Source: Nitrospirota bacterium | GTDB taxonomy: Bacteria > Nitrospirota > Thermodesulfovibrionia > Thermodesulfovibrionales > Magnetobacteriaceae | DNA length: 5,528 bases | Reading direction: 5' to 3' | Assembly: GCA_015233485.1 (NCBI GenBank) | Contig: JADFXO010000271.1 | Span: 1-5,528 of the forward strand | Part shown: positions 1 through 4,652 of the stretch, piece after piece | Layout of the letters: each line of letters starts with the position of its first letter | Numbering within the stretch: position 1 is the first letter of the stretch | Made by a program: the position numbers and the translations under genes | Notes under the pieces: generated by a model | Databases searched by the model: none | Seen by the model: only the letters and a program-made list of their open reading frames with translations | Told to the model about the DNA's origin: nothing

Positions 1-145
1 CGTGTAGGGTGTTACTAGATCCAGTAGTTATGGGTATGCCTGATCATCTCTTTGTACCAACCATATGATTGTATCAGCCATTGGATGTAGAATAGCTGCT
101 TGTCATGATGCCATATAGAGTGTCGCTGCTTTAAACGCCTTATTT

Positions 146-155
146 AGCCGCTTAT
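146..155 (+). repeat. Short dispersed repeat AGCCGCTTAT, left copy
   Basis: The ten bases AGCCGCTTAT are identical to 1375-1384. Alone, a 10-mer match could be chance. It gains weight because other modules are also shared between the two non-coding stretches. Confidence 0.4.
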
Positions 156-180
156 ACTGCCAGGCATAGGATTGGTTAGG

Positions 181-219
181 CTACTGTGGGATACAGGCTT
201 ATTTAAAGCCACAGTACGT
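181..219 (+). repeat. 39-base hairpin repeat, left copy
   Basis: This block matches 1510-1548 at 34 of 39 positions with no gap. It can fold as an outer stem ACTGT (183-187) with ACAGT (211-215) and an inner stem GGCTT (196-200) with AAGCC (206-210). The two stems are continuous on the 3' side and separated by an 8-base bulge (188-195) on the 5' side; the loop is five bases. Four of the five differences from the other copy fall in the bulge, the inner loop region or outside the stems. The inner T-A pair is lost in the right copy. A structured RNA element or protein-binding dyad is possible; I do not recognise the family. Confidence 0.7.
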
Positions 220-299
220 TTTAAGGGGTGTTTTATGAAATAGCGATGGCTTAATGCGAGAAATTAACAGACATGTTCGTTGATAGTAAACAGTGGAGG

Positions 300-328
300 C
301 TGTAGTGGTTTGGTAGTCTATTTCTGTA
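300..328 (+). repeat. 29-base dispersed repeat, left copy
   Basis: Aligned without gaps to 1335-1363, 23 of 29 bases agree. The best conserved parts are TAGTGGT and TCTATTTC. No internal hairpin is obvious. It belongs to the set of modules shared by the non-coding DNA on both sides of the small gene at 484-801. Confidence 0.5.
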
Positions 329-387
329 CATTAACATGAAGTCATGCAAATATCATTTTATATTCTCAGTTTTATAAAATGTGAATC

Positions 388-461
388 CAGTATAACCAAA
401 TTACCCATATGCCATACACTCTTTATTCGATGTGAGCTAAAAGCGTATGGCGATAGGGTTA
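388..461 (+). repeat. CAGTATAACCA module with 7-bp inverted repeat, left copy
   Basis: CAGTATAACCA (388-398) is followed by a CCCATA segment, then the perfect inverted repeat GCCATAC (411-417) / GTATGGC (445-451) with a 27-base loop, then GGGTTA (456-461). The right copy at 1249-1306 has the same order: CAGTATAACCA, TCCATA, a different inverted repeat, then GGGGTTA. The anchors are conserved while the stem sequence and loop length vary. That pattern suggests the stem is kept as structure rather than sequence, though with two copies this remains an inference. Confidence 0.55.
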
Positions 462-483
462 AAGTGGTTAATCAAATTATAGA

Positions 484-801
484 TTATCGGTGATTAAATT
501 CTTGCAAATGAAAAAACAACTCGTATTCATTTATATCCCAAGGGAACATTAGACTTCCCTCGTTCAATGCATCCAACATATCATTTGAAATGGTATCTTC
601 TTTTACCATCTCGATTCCATTTTTAATGGAAAGATTACGTGTTAGTTGGTGTAAATGGATCCTTTCATTTGCAGAAAGGGTGCTAAATGTGTTCTTCTTA
701 AAGATAGAATTGATTTCATTAACTATCTCCTCTATCCTCTCGTCCTTCATCCCTTCAGCACATTTGTGAATTGTTAAATTATCACTCTCTAAACTAAACA
801 T
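484..801 (-). CDS. Hypothetical protein, 105 aa, orphan gene
   Basis: I do not recognise this protein. The start is set by ATG at 801-799, preceded by AAAGGAGG (816-809) with a 7-base spacer. A longer reading to a start at 852 adds 17 hydrophobic residues but lacks a comparable ribosome site and would begin near the predicted transcription start, so I reject it. The product looks soluble: no signal peptide or membrane segment. It is charged and probably helical, with an acidic N-terminal half (roughly residues 15-35 rich in E, D and K), a segment around residues 40-60 (TFSTLSANERIHLHQ) and an aromatic C-terminus around residues 85-103 (MFPWDINEYELFF). It has no helix-turn-helix or catalytic motif that I can name. 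It stands alone in long non-coding DNA. The promoter and tandem inverted repeats upstream suggest it is expressed and possibly regulated. Confidence 0.7.
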   Translation of the reverse strand: MFSLESDNLTIHKCAEGMKDERIEEIVNEINSIFKKNTFSTLSANERIHLHQLTRNLSIKNGIEMVKEDTISNDMLDALNEGSLMFPWDINEYELFFHLQEFNHR

Positions 802-808
802 GCAACAG

Positions 809-816
809 CCTCCTTT
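809..816 (-). promoter_or_regulatory. Ribosome binding site deciding the start of the 105-aa gene
   Basis: Read on the minus strand this is AAAGGAGG, seven bases before ATG at 801. It is a near-perfect complement of the 16S rRNA 3' end and the main evidence for the 105-residue start over the longer frame. The 18-bp palindrome begins one base upstream of it. Confidence 0.75.
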
Positions 817-817
817 A

Positions 818-850
818 CTTAATAATATTATTAAGATAGCAAATACTATC
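818..850 (-). promoter_or_regulatory. Two adjacent inverted repeats in the leader of the 105-aa gene
   Basis: CTTAATAATATTATTAAG (818-835) is a perfect 18-bp palindrome. It adjoins a second dyad, GATAG (835-839) / CTATC (846-850) with six bases between. Together they fill the space between the expected transcription start (about 850) and the ribosome site at 809-816. They could be operator half-sites for a dimeric repressor, or leader hairpins controlling access to the ribosome site. The all-AT core of the palindrome lowers its significance somewhat. Confidence 0.5.
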
Positions 851-858
851 ATGTTTAT

Positions 859-888
859 ATATTAACATTACCAAGTAAACGATGTCAA
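859..888 (-). promoter_or_regulatory. Sigma-A-like promoter of the 105-aa gene
   Basis: On the minus strand a perfect TTGACA (-35, 888-883) is followed after 18 bases by TAATAT (-10, 864-859). One base nearer, TTAATA gives a 17-base spacer. Transcription would start near 850, about 50 bases before the ATG. Spacing and direction fit the gene at 484-801. Confidence 0.6.
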
Positions 889-1248
889 TTTAAAAACATA
901 TATCTTCAACAAATAAAAAATAATTAATCCTCTACTTTCATAACTCTAAAGATGTATTTATTTTATCTGACATACTTACTATTATTAAACCTTGTGAAAC
1001 CATCTTCTTGTATGTTTATTAGCTATACTCCTACTAACATCTCTCCTAAATTAAAGTGCATGAGGCAAAAGGAATCATAGGTGGTGTCAATGTAGTTGAT
1101 TGTTTTACTAAAAGATAATTAACTATATTATTTATCTACTATTTGTTCCAATACCAGTTGTATATAATCCATTCGATATCGCTATGGAGTTGACAATTAT
1201 TATTTACTATAAAGTTTTTTGCAGTGCTTATAGATTGACTGTGTTACT

Positions 1249-1306
1249 CAGTATAACCAGTGATTTATCCATAATACGCATCCATAGAAAAGGATACGAA
1301 GGGGTT
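1249..1306 (+). repeat. CAGTATAACCA module with hairpin, right copy
   Basis: CAGTATAACCA (1249-1259) is identical to 388-398. It is followed by TCCATA, then CGCATCC (1277-1283) pairing with GGATACG (1292-1298) with one mismatch and an 8-base loop, then GGGGTTA. An alternative stem, GGATA (1292-1296) with TATCC (1308-1312), uses the same bases, so the two folds exclude each other. The stem here is unrelated in sequence to the GCCATAC stem of the left copy. Confidence 0.5.
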
Positions 1307-1334
1307 ACTATCCGTGAATAATAGCATAGTTGGA

Positions 1335-1363
1335 CTTTAGTGGTATCTTAATCTATTTCAGTA
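1335..1363 (+). repeat. 29-base dispersed repeat, right copy
   Basis: Matches 300-328 at 23 of 29 ungapped positions. Here it comes directly after the CAGTATAACCA module. In the left region it comes before that module, so the order of modules differs between the two regions. Confidence 0.5.
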
Positions 1364-1374
1364 ATACCAGCAGA

Positions 1375-1384
1375 AGCCGCTTAT
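1375..1384 (+). repeat. Short dispersed repeat AGCCGCTTAT, right copy
   Basis: Identical to 146-155. In both regions it precedes the 39-base hairpin repeat, by about 35 bases on the left and 135 bases on the right. Confidence 0.4.
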
Positions 1385-1509
1385 GTATACCGCAGGGCCA
1401 CAACCGTTAGCGGTGAGGATAATCTGTTATGCTCGTAACTATAACTCCAGTAACGTTGTATGTAGACGACTAATTTATCGTCGTATTCAGCAGTGATACA
1501 TTCCATTAC

Positions 1510-1548
1510 CTACTGTGGAATAGAGGCTGATTTCAAGCCACAGTGCGT
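1510..1548 (+). repeat. 39-base hairpin repeat, right copy
   Basis: The counterpart of 181-219, with 34 of 39 identical bases. The outer stem ACTGT (1512-1516) / ACAGT (1540-1544) and the inner stem GGCT (1525-1528) / AGCC (1536-1539) are retained, as is the 8-base bulge. Beyond the block some similarity continues: a GTGTTT segment and a run ending in ATAGC/TAGCG. The original repeat was therefore probably longer and has decayed. Confidence 0.7.
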
Positions 1549-1746
1549 GGTGAGGCGGTGTTTATCAGTAGTGATAGCATGTGGTGACTGCAGTACTTCA
1601 TCCATGTACTGCCATTAGAGGCGCAGGCTTTTTTGAAGGATATGGGATTGTGCGAACTCATGCTCCACTAGCCCCTGTTCACATAAAGTGCCGAGGGGTG
1701 CAGGGGGCATTCGGTTATTGATGACAGATTTTAAGCCTAAAAAGGC

Positions 1747-1777
1747 TGTCCATCCAACGTGTTTTTTGGGATGGACA
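1747..1777. terminator. 9-bp perfect hairpin, possible bidirectional terminator
   Basis: TGTCCATCC (1747-1755) pairs perfectly with GGATGGACA (1769-1777) around a 13-base loop containing six T. On the plus strand the stem is followed by C and four T; on the minus strand by GCC and five T. Neither is a classic immediate long T-run. The flanks also contain a direct repeat of TTTTAAGCCT. It could instead be a protein-binding site, because the stem sequence recurs as unpaired copies at 1822-1838. Confidence 0.4.
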
Positions 1778-1821
1778 CTTTTAAGCCTCTAAAGTATTGA
1801 ATTATAAAGATAAAAATCCGC

Positions 1822-1838
1822 TGTCCATCTGTCCATCC
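1822..1838 (+). repeat. Tandem TGTCCATC motifs
   Basis: TGTCCATC (1822-1829) is followed directly by TGTCCATCC (1830-1838). With the stem at 1747-1777 this makes three direct copies and one inverted copy of the same 8-9-base motif within about 90 bases, just outside the left end of the insertion sequence. Such clusters are typical of repeated binding sites for a DNA-binding protein. No cognate protein can be named. Confidence 0.5.
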
Positions 1839-1878
1839 ATTTTCGAAATATATAAGAGGTTTTGCACACTATCTACAC

Positions 1879-1946
1879 TGTTTTTGCTAATCTAAAATTG
1901 ACCAGTAAAAGGGGTTAATGCTAACTGAAAATTGACCACCCTGGGC
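1879..1946 (+). repeat. Left terminal repeat region of the IS21-family element
   Basis: The tip TG is at 1879. The outer box covers 1889-1904 and ends in TTGACCA; the inner box covers 1920-1946 and contains ATTGACCACCCT. Aligned with the reverse complement of the right end, the outer 26 bases agree mostly in the inner 16 positions (13 of 16), and the inner box agrees at 23 of 27. The last bases of the two TTGACCA cores are 34 bases apart. In this family such boxes bind the IstA transposase. Confidence 0.75.
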
Positions 1947-1955
1947 ATATCTTCT

Positions 1956-1995
1956 CATGATAGGAATGGACGAAGTATTAAGTCGGCCATGATAG
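1956..1995 (+). repeat. Direct repeat CATGATAG in the istA leader
   Basis: CATGATAG occurs at 1956-1963 and 1988-1995, 32 bases apart (about three helical turns), upstream of the istA ribosome site. The same octamer occurs on the minus strand at 853-846, just downstream of the -10 element of the orphan gene. It may be an operator pair or chance. Confidence 0.3.
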
Positions 1996-2020
1996 TCTGA
2001 GGAGGAAAGGAGTGCTCAAG

Positions 2021-3511
2021 ATGAATCAGTATGAATTGGTAAGGACAGGGTATAGGGTATACGGTCAGAACATCAGTGAGCTATCAAGATTAACAGGCCA
2101 TTCACGCAACACGATCAAGAAGGCGATACGGGGTGAACCATGGGGGTACAAGGAACGTAAGCATCAGCCATTTCCAGCTCTTGGCGATTATATGGAGATT
2201 GTGGATGGCTGGCTTAAGGGCGACAAGTATAAACCGAAGAAGCAACGGCACACGGCGCACCGGATATACAATCGGTTGGTGGATGAGTGTGGTTATAAGG
2301 GATGTGAATCAACAGTGCGGCGTTATGTGAAGTTTTCCAAGATGGATTTGGGAATCGAAACCCCACAGGCGTTTATCCCATGCAGCCCCGATGCAGGGAA
2401 AGAAGCGGAAGTTGATTGGGGCACAGCAAGGGCAATCATAGCAGGGGAAGATGTCCAACTGAAGTTTTTCTGTATGAGGAGTAAATATTCTGGCAAACAC
2501 TTTGTCCGATTTTATCGTTGTGAAAGGCAGCAGGCATTTCTGGATGCGCATATCCACGCTTTTTCCTTTTATGGTGGTATCTTCCCTGTTCTCATCTACG
2601 ATAATTTAACGACAGCGATAAGGAAAGTGTTACGCGGGAGAAATCGCATTGAGCAGGATGGGTTTATGAAGTTCAGGGCCTACTACAGTTTTGAATCCCG
2701 TTTTTGCAATCCTGACAGCGGTCATGAAAAAGGGGGAGTTGAAGGGATAGTTGGCTATACAAGGCGTAATTACATGGTACCTATTCCAGAGGCTGCGACC
2801 CTTGAAGAGTTAAATGATAATACTCTTGGGAAGTGTATCTCTTATGGGGAGCACAAGATGGCTGGTCGAGATAGAATCGTGAATGAATTATACGAAGAGG
2901 AGAAAGGGCATCTTATTCCACTACCAGAATCTGAATTCAGTAATATACAGACATCAGGTGGCCGTGCAGACAAATATGCCACGGTCATAGTGGATAAGAA
3001 CCGATATTCGGTACCGAGCCGTTATGCTGGATTAAGAGTGAAGGTGCTGCTACATGCTGATCAGATAGAGATATTTACAGGGACGAAGAAGCTGGCGACA
3101 CATGAGAGGTTGTACGGAAATAACAAATGGAGTCTTAATCCTGACCATTATCTTGAACTAATCCAGCAGCGGCCTATGGCTTTCAATAGTGCCCGTCCTA
3201 TCAAACAATGGAGGGAGAGTTGGCCACAGTGTTTGCATCTTCTTCTCTATAGATTTTGCTGCAAACAGGGCGAAACAAACGGGATAAAGGATTTTATCAC
3301 GGTTCTCATGTTCTACAGGGATTATAAGGCTGGTGAGATTGAAACGGCAGTTGAGTTGGCCATAGAGAACCGCATCAGCACCAGCGATGGAGTTCGCCAC
3401 ATCCTTGTTTACACTGGCGATCTCAATACACCTATTGCCCCTTTGCCATCATGGCCGACGCTGCCCCCTCCAGATTTAGCGGTCTATGGTGAGTTGGGAG
3501 GTGTCCAATGA
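2021..3511 (+). CDS. istA: IS21-family transposase IstA
   Basis: IstA carries out the cutting and joining of the insertion sequence ends. Numbering from ATG 2021 (496 aa), an N-terminal helix-turn-helix lies at about residues 18-38 (ISELSRLTGHSRNTIKKAI). An RNase H-like DDE integrase core follows, with the likely acidic triad D132 (EVDWG), D194 (YDNLTTA) and E241 (KGGVEGIVGY). The C-terminal beta-rich region carries the family pattern THERLYGNNKW (about 360-370) and ends with the typical PPPDLAVYGEL tail. Length and motifs indicate an intact protein. I prefer ATG 2021, with AAAGGAG at 2006-2012 and an 8-base spacer. GTG 2012, served by AGGAGG at 2000-2005, would add three residues and cannot be excluded. 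The stop overlaps the istB start (ATGA), so the two proteins are probably translated in a coupled way. Confidence 0.93.
   Translation: MNQYELVRTGYRVYGQNISELSRLTGHSRNTIKKAIRGEPWGYKERKHQPFPALGDYMEIVDGWLKGDKYKPKKQRHTAHRIYNRLVDECGYKGCESTVRRYVKFSKMDLGIETPQAFIPCSPDAGKEAEVDWGTARAIIAGEDVQLKFFCMRSKYSGKHFVRFYRCERQQAFLDAHIHAFSFYGGIFPVLIYDNLTTAIRKVLRGRNRIEQDGFMKFRAYYSFESRFCNPDSGHEKGGVEGIVGYTRRNYMVPIPEAATLEELNDNTLGKCISYGEHKMAGRDRIVNELYEEEKGHLIPLPESEFSNIQTSGGRADKYATVIVDKNRYSVPSRYAGLRVKVLLHADQIEIFTGTKKLATHERLYGNNKWSLNPDHYLELIQQRPMAFNSARPIKQWRESWPQCLHLLLYRFCCKQGETNGIKDFITVLMFYRDYKAGEIETAVELAIENRISTSDGVRHILVYTGDLNTPIAPLPSWPTLPPPDLAVYGELGGVQ
3496..3503 (+). promoter_or_regulatory. Ribosome binding site of istB inside istA
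   Basis: GGGAGGTG lies within the last codons of istA, four bases before the istB ATG at 3508 if measured from the end of the motif and about seven from GGAGG. It supports the ATG at 3508 over the in-frame ATG at 3526. Confidence 0.6.
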
Positions 3512-4281
3512 AAATAGGGTTATTGATGGAGCTAAAGGACAATCTCAAGGCGTTGAATCTACCGAACATGGTTAGTAACATTGAGGGGTTAGTACGGCAG
3601 GCCAAGGAGACAGGAATTGGCTATGACGAGTTTCTTCTCAATCTTACCGTTGCCGAACTGCAAGCCAGAGCAGCAACTAGGTTAGCCCGCCGTATTAGGG
3701 AGGCAAAGTTCCCAATTATTAAACCGATAGAGACCTTCGATCTTGCGGCTGTGCCTGATTTGGACATTCGGCTATTTCGAGAACTTACAAAAGAAGAGTA
3801 CATCAAGGAACATCGTAACGTCATTTTCCTTGGAAGAACCGGCACTGGAAAGACCCATATGTCCATAGCCCTGGGAATAGAAGCCTGTAAAAACAATTTT
3901 CGAACACGGTTTGCAACCGGTTACGGACTGGTCAATGAACTGATAGAAGCAAGAAAGGAAAAGACGTTGCAGCGTCTTCTTCAAAAGTATGCCCGTTATG
4001 ATCTGCTCATTCTGGACGAACTCGGATATGTCCCGTTTTCAAAGGAAGGAGCAGAACTGCTTTTTCAGATAATATCTGAAAGACATGAGAAAGGGTCCCT
4101 AATGATCACCACAAACTTAGGCTTTGCCGATTGGACGCAGACATTTGGCGATCCGGTAATGACAGCAGCGCTGCTGGATCGTCTGACCCATAAAGCCCAT
4201 ATCATAAACTGTACATGGGAGAGCTATCGGCTGAAACAGACTCTTATGGAAAAAAGAAAACATGTAGGAAAGGAAAAATAA
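3508..4281 (+). CDS. istB: IS21-family helper ATPase IstB
   Basis: IstB is an AAA+ ATPase related to the helicase loader DnaC. In the family it assembles on DNA, aids target selection and stimulates IstA. The 257-residue length is normal for IstB. An N-terminal helical domain (about 1-95) includes the conserved LLNLTVAELQARAATRLARR segment at 43-62. The ATPase domain shows Walker A GRTGTGKT (109-116, K115), Walker B LLILDE (166-171, D170 and E171), sensor 1 in SLMITTN (197-203) and an arginine-finger candidate R225 in LLDRL. All key residues are present, so it is probably functional. It begins inside the end of istA (ATGA overlap, 3508-3511). The alternative start at M7 has a less favourable ribosome-site spacing. 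Confidence 0.93.
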   Translation: MKIGLLMELKDNLKALNLPNMVSNIEGLVRQAKETGIGYDEFLLNLTVAELQARAATRLARRIREAKFPIIKPIETFDLAAVPDLDIRLFRELTKEEYIKEHRNVIFLGRTGTGKTHMSIALGIEACKNNFRTRFATGYGLVNELIEARKEKTLQRLLQKYARYDLLILDELGYVPFSKEGAELLFQIISERHEKGSLMITTNLGFADWTQTFGDPVMTAALLDRLTHKAHIINCTWESYRLKQTLMEKRKHVGKEK

Positions 4282-4282
4282 C

Positions 4283-4396
4283 ATGGAACCTACAGTGCAT
4301 AATGTCAGACTAGAGCCAGTCCGAGACGTCCTCAATGCTCATGTACAAACCTTGAAGGCTTTAGTGAGTTTAGAGACATCAACCAAGCCGCGATGA
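4283..4396 (+). CDS. Possible small protein, 37 aa, downstream of istB
   Basis: ATG 4283 starts one base after the istB stop codon. It is preceded by AAAGGA (4269-4274) with an 8-base spacer, inside the end of istB. The frame encodes a 37-residue, mildly basic peptide starting MEPTVHNVRLEPVRDVLNAH, with a leucine/valine-rich middle that could form one amphipathic helix (about 11-31). I recognise no family. The tight spacing and ribosome site suggest it could be a third cistron of the transposition operon. Frames of this length arise by chance, so confidence is low. Confidence 0.35.
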   Translation: MEPTVHNVRLEPVRDVLNAHVQTLKALVSLETSTKPR

Positions 4397-4447
4397 GACT
4401 GCGGCCTAAAAGAAAAGGATTGGTTAAAAGGTAAGGATTAAAGGATT

Positions 4448-4487
4448 TTGGCTTGATCATAAAGATGGCAATATTGACTCAAGCCAA
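4448..4487 (+). repeat. 9-bp perfect inverted repeat in the right arm
   Basis: TTGGCTTGA (4448-4456) pairs perfectly with TCAAGCCAA (4479-4487) around a 22-base loop. Allowing one bulged C, TCA (4457-4459) and TGA (4475-4477) extend the stem to 12 pairs. No T-run follows on the plus strand, so it is not a standard terminator. It may be a protein site or a structure in the istAB transcript. Confidence 0.55.
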
Positions 4488-4594
4488 CTTGCCACTGTTC
4501 AGTGTGGTGATACTTTCTCAGGTGGTCGACATCACCGGAATATGCACAAACAAGGCGGAGATGGTTACATCATGACATCTCTTGATATTAATCG

Positions 4595-4652
4595 GCTTAG
4601 GGTGGTCAATATTCGGTTAGCGCAGATGGTCAAAATTAGGTTGCTTTTTCCA
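4595..4652 (-). repeat. Right terminal repeat region of the IS21-family element
   Basis: Read on the minus strand, it begins TGG at 4652. The outer box ends in TTTTGACCA (tip-distal base at 4627), and the inner box (4621-4595) contains ATTGACCACCCT. The inner boxes of the two ends agree at 23 of 27 bases. The TTGACCA cores are 24 bases apart here against 34 in the left end, a difference of about one helical turn. Codons 64-74 of the truncated phage-like gene and its stop lie within this repeat. Confidence 0.75.

Larger units (their letters stand above)
1..483. other. Non-coding, AT-rich region with dispersed repeat modules
   Basis: I see no convincing gene here on either strand. The stretch contains one copy of several short modules that recur at 1249-1548: AGCCGCTTAT at 146-155, a hairpin block at 181-219, a 29-base block at 300-328, and CAGTATAACCA at 388-398 followed by a 7-bp inverted repeat. 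It lies downstream of the minus-strand gene ending at 484. No clear intrinsic terminator (stem plus T-run) is visible after that gene. The content could be structured RNA, decayed mobile DNA or cis-acting sites; the sequence does not decide between these. Confidence 0.6.
889..1878. other. Non-coding region between the orphan gene and the insertion sequence
   Basis: I find no supportable gene. Bases 889-1230 are very AT-rich and featureless apart from a weak hairpin around 1097-1125. From about 1249 to 1548 come the second copies of the dispersed modules. Small hairpins such as ACCG-TTAG-CGGT (near 1403-1414) and GACGA/TCGTC (near 1466-1483) follow the same style. Bases 1671-1708 are locally GC-rich with CCCCTG/CAGGGG facing each other. 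The TGTCCATC cluster occupies 1747-1838. Short frames with start codons exist, but none exceeds about 20 codons with both a good ribosome site and protein-like content. Confidence 0.6.
4282..4594 (+). other. Long non-coding right arm of the insertion sequence
   Basis: In IS21-family elements the right end usually follows istB closely. Here about 310 bases separate the istB stop from the inner right box. The arm holds a possible 37-codon ORF (4283-4396), a small GCCGC/GCGGC hairpin (4387-4405), a 9-bp hairpin (4448-4487), the short dyad CACTG-TT-CAGTG (4493-4504) and a GGTGGTC (4521-4527) resembling the core of the inner right box. No intrinsic terminator is evident. The arm could hold extra transposase sites, a passenger remnant or a regulatory RNA. 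Confidence 0.55.
1879..4652 (+). mobile_element. IS21-family insertion sequence, about 2.77 kb
   Basis: The element holds istA and istB in the canonical IS21 order with overlapping stop and start. Its ends begin TG and end CA and share the box AATTGACCA/AATTTTGACCA next to the tip. A second, better conserved inner box occurs at 1920-1946 and 4595-4621. Repeated boxes at each end are characteristic of the family. The length is slightly above the usual 2.0-2.5 kb because of a long non-coding right end. Both genes look full length, so it may be active. The bases outside the ends (ATCTACAC on the left, CTTATTTA on the right) do not match, so no target duplication is visible. The exact tips are inferred from the alignment and could be off by a few bases. 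Confidence 0.85.

Noticed and set aside
802..852. Upstream extension of the orphan gene with a hydrophobic leader
   Set aside because: It looks like a short signal segment, but the strong AAAGGAGG site serves the ATG at 801, and the extended start would lie at or before the predicted transcription start.
1055..1117. About 20-codon plus-strand ORF (VHEAKGIIGGVNVVDCF...)
   Set aside because: It reads like protein by eye but is very short, starts with GTG without a ribosome site and matches no family I can name.
1190..1213. Plus-strand TTGACA followed by TATAAA
   Set aside because: The spacer is only 12 bases, and no gene follows on the plus strand before the insertion sequence.
146..1548. CRISPR array or integron attC sites
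   Set aside because: The repeats are few, degenerate, unevenly spaced and in different orders, with no spacers, cas genes or integrase. A GTTAGGC near 175 recalls an attC core, but no matching partner core was found.
1620..1720. tRNA-like or known riboswitch fold
   Set aside because: The GC-rich patch has stems but no cloverleaf, no conserved tRNA T-arm sequence and no riboswitch motif that I can recognise.
4387..4405. GCCGC/GCGGC hairpin as terminator of istAB
   Set aside because: The stem is only five pairs and is followed by an A-rich rather than T-rich stretch on the plus strand.
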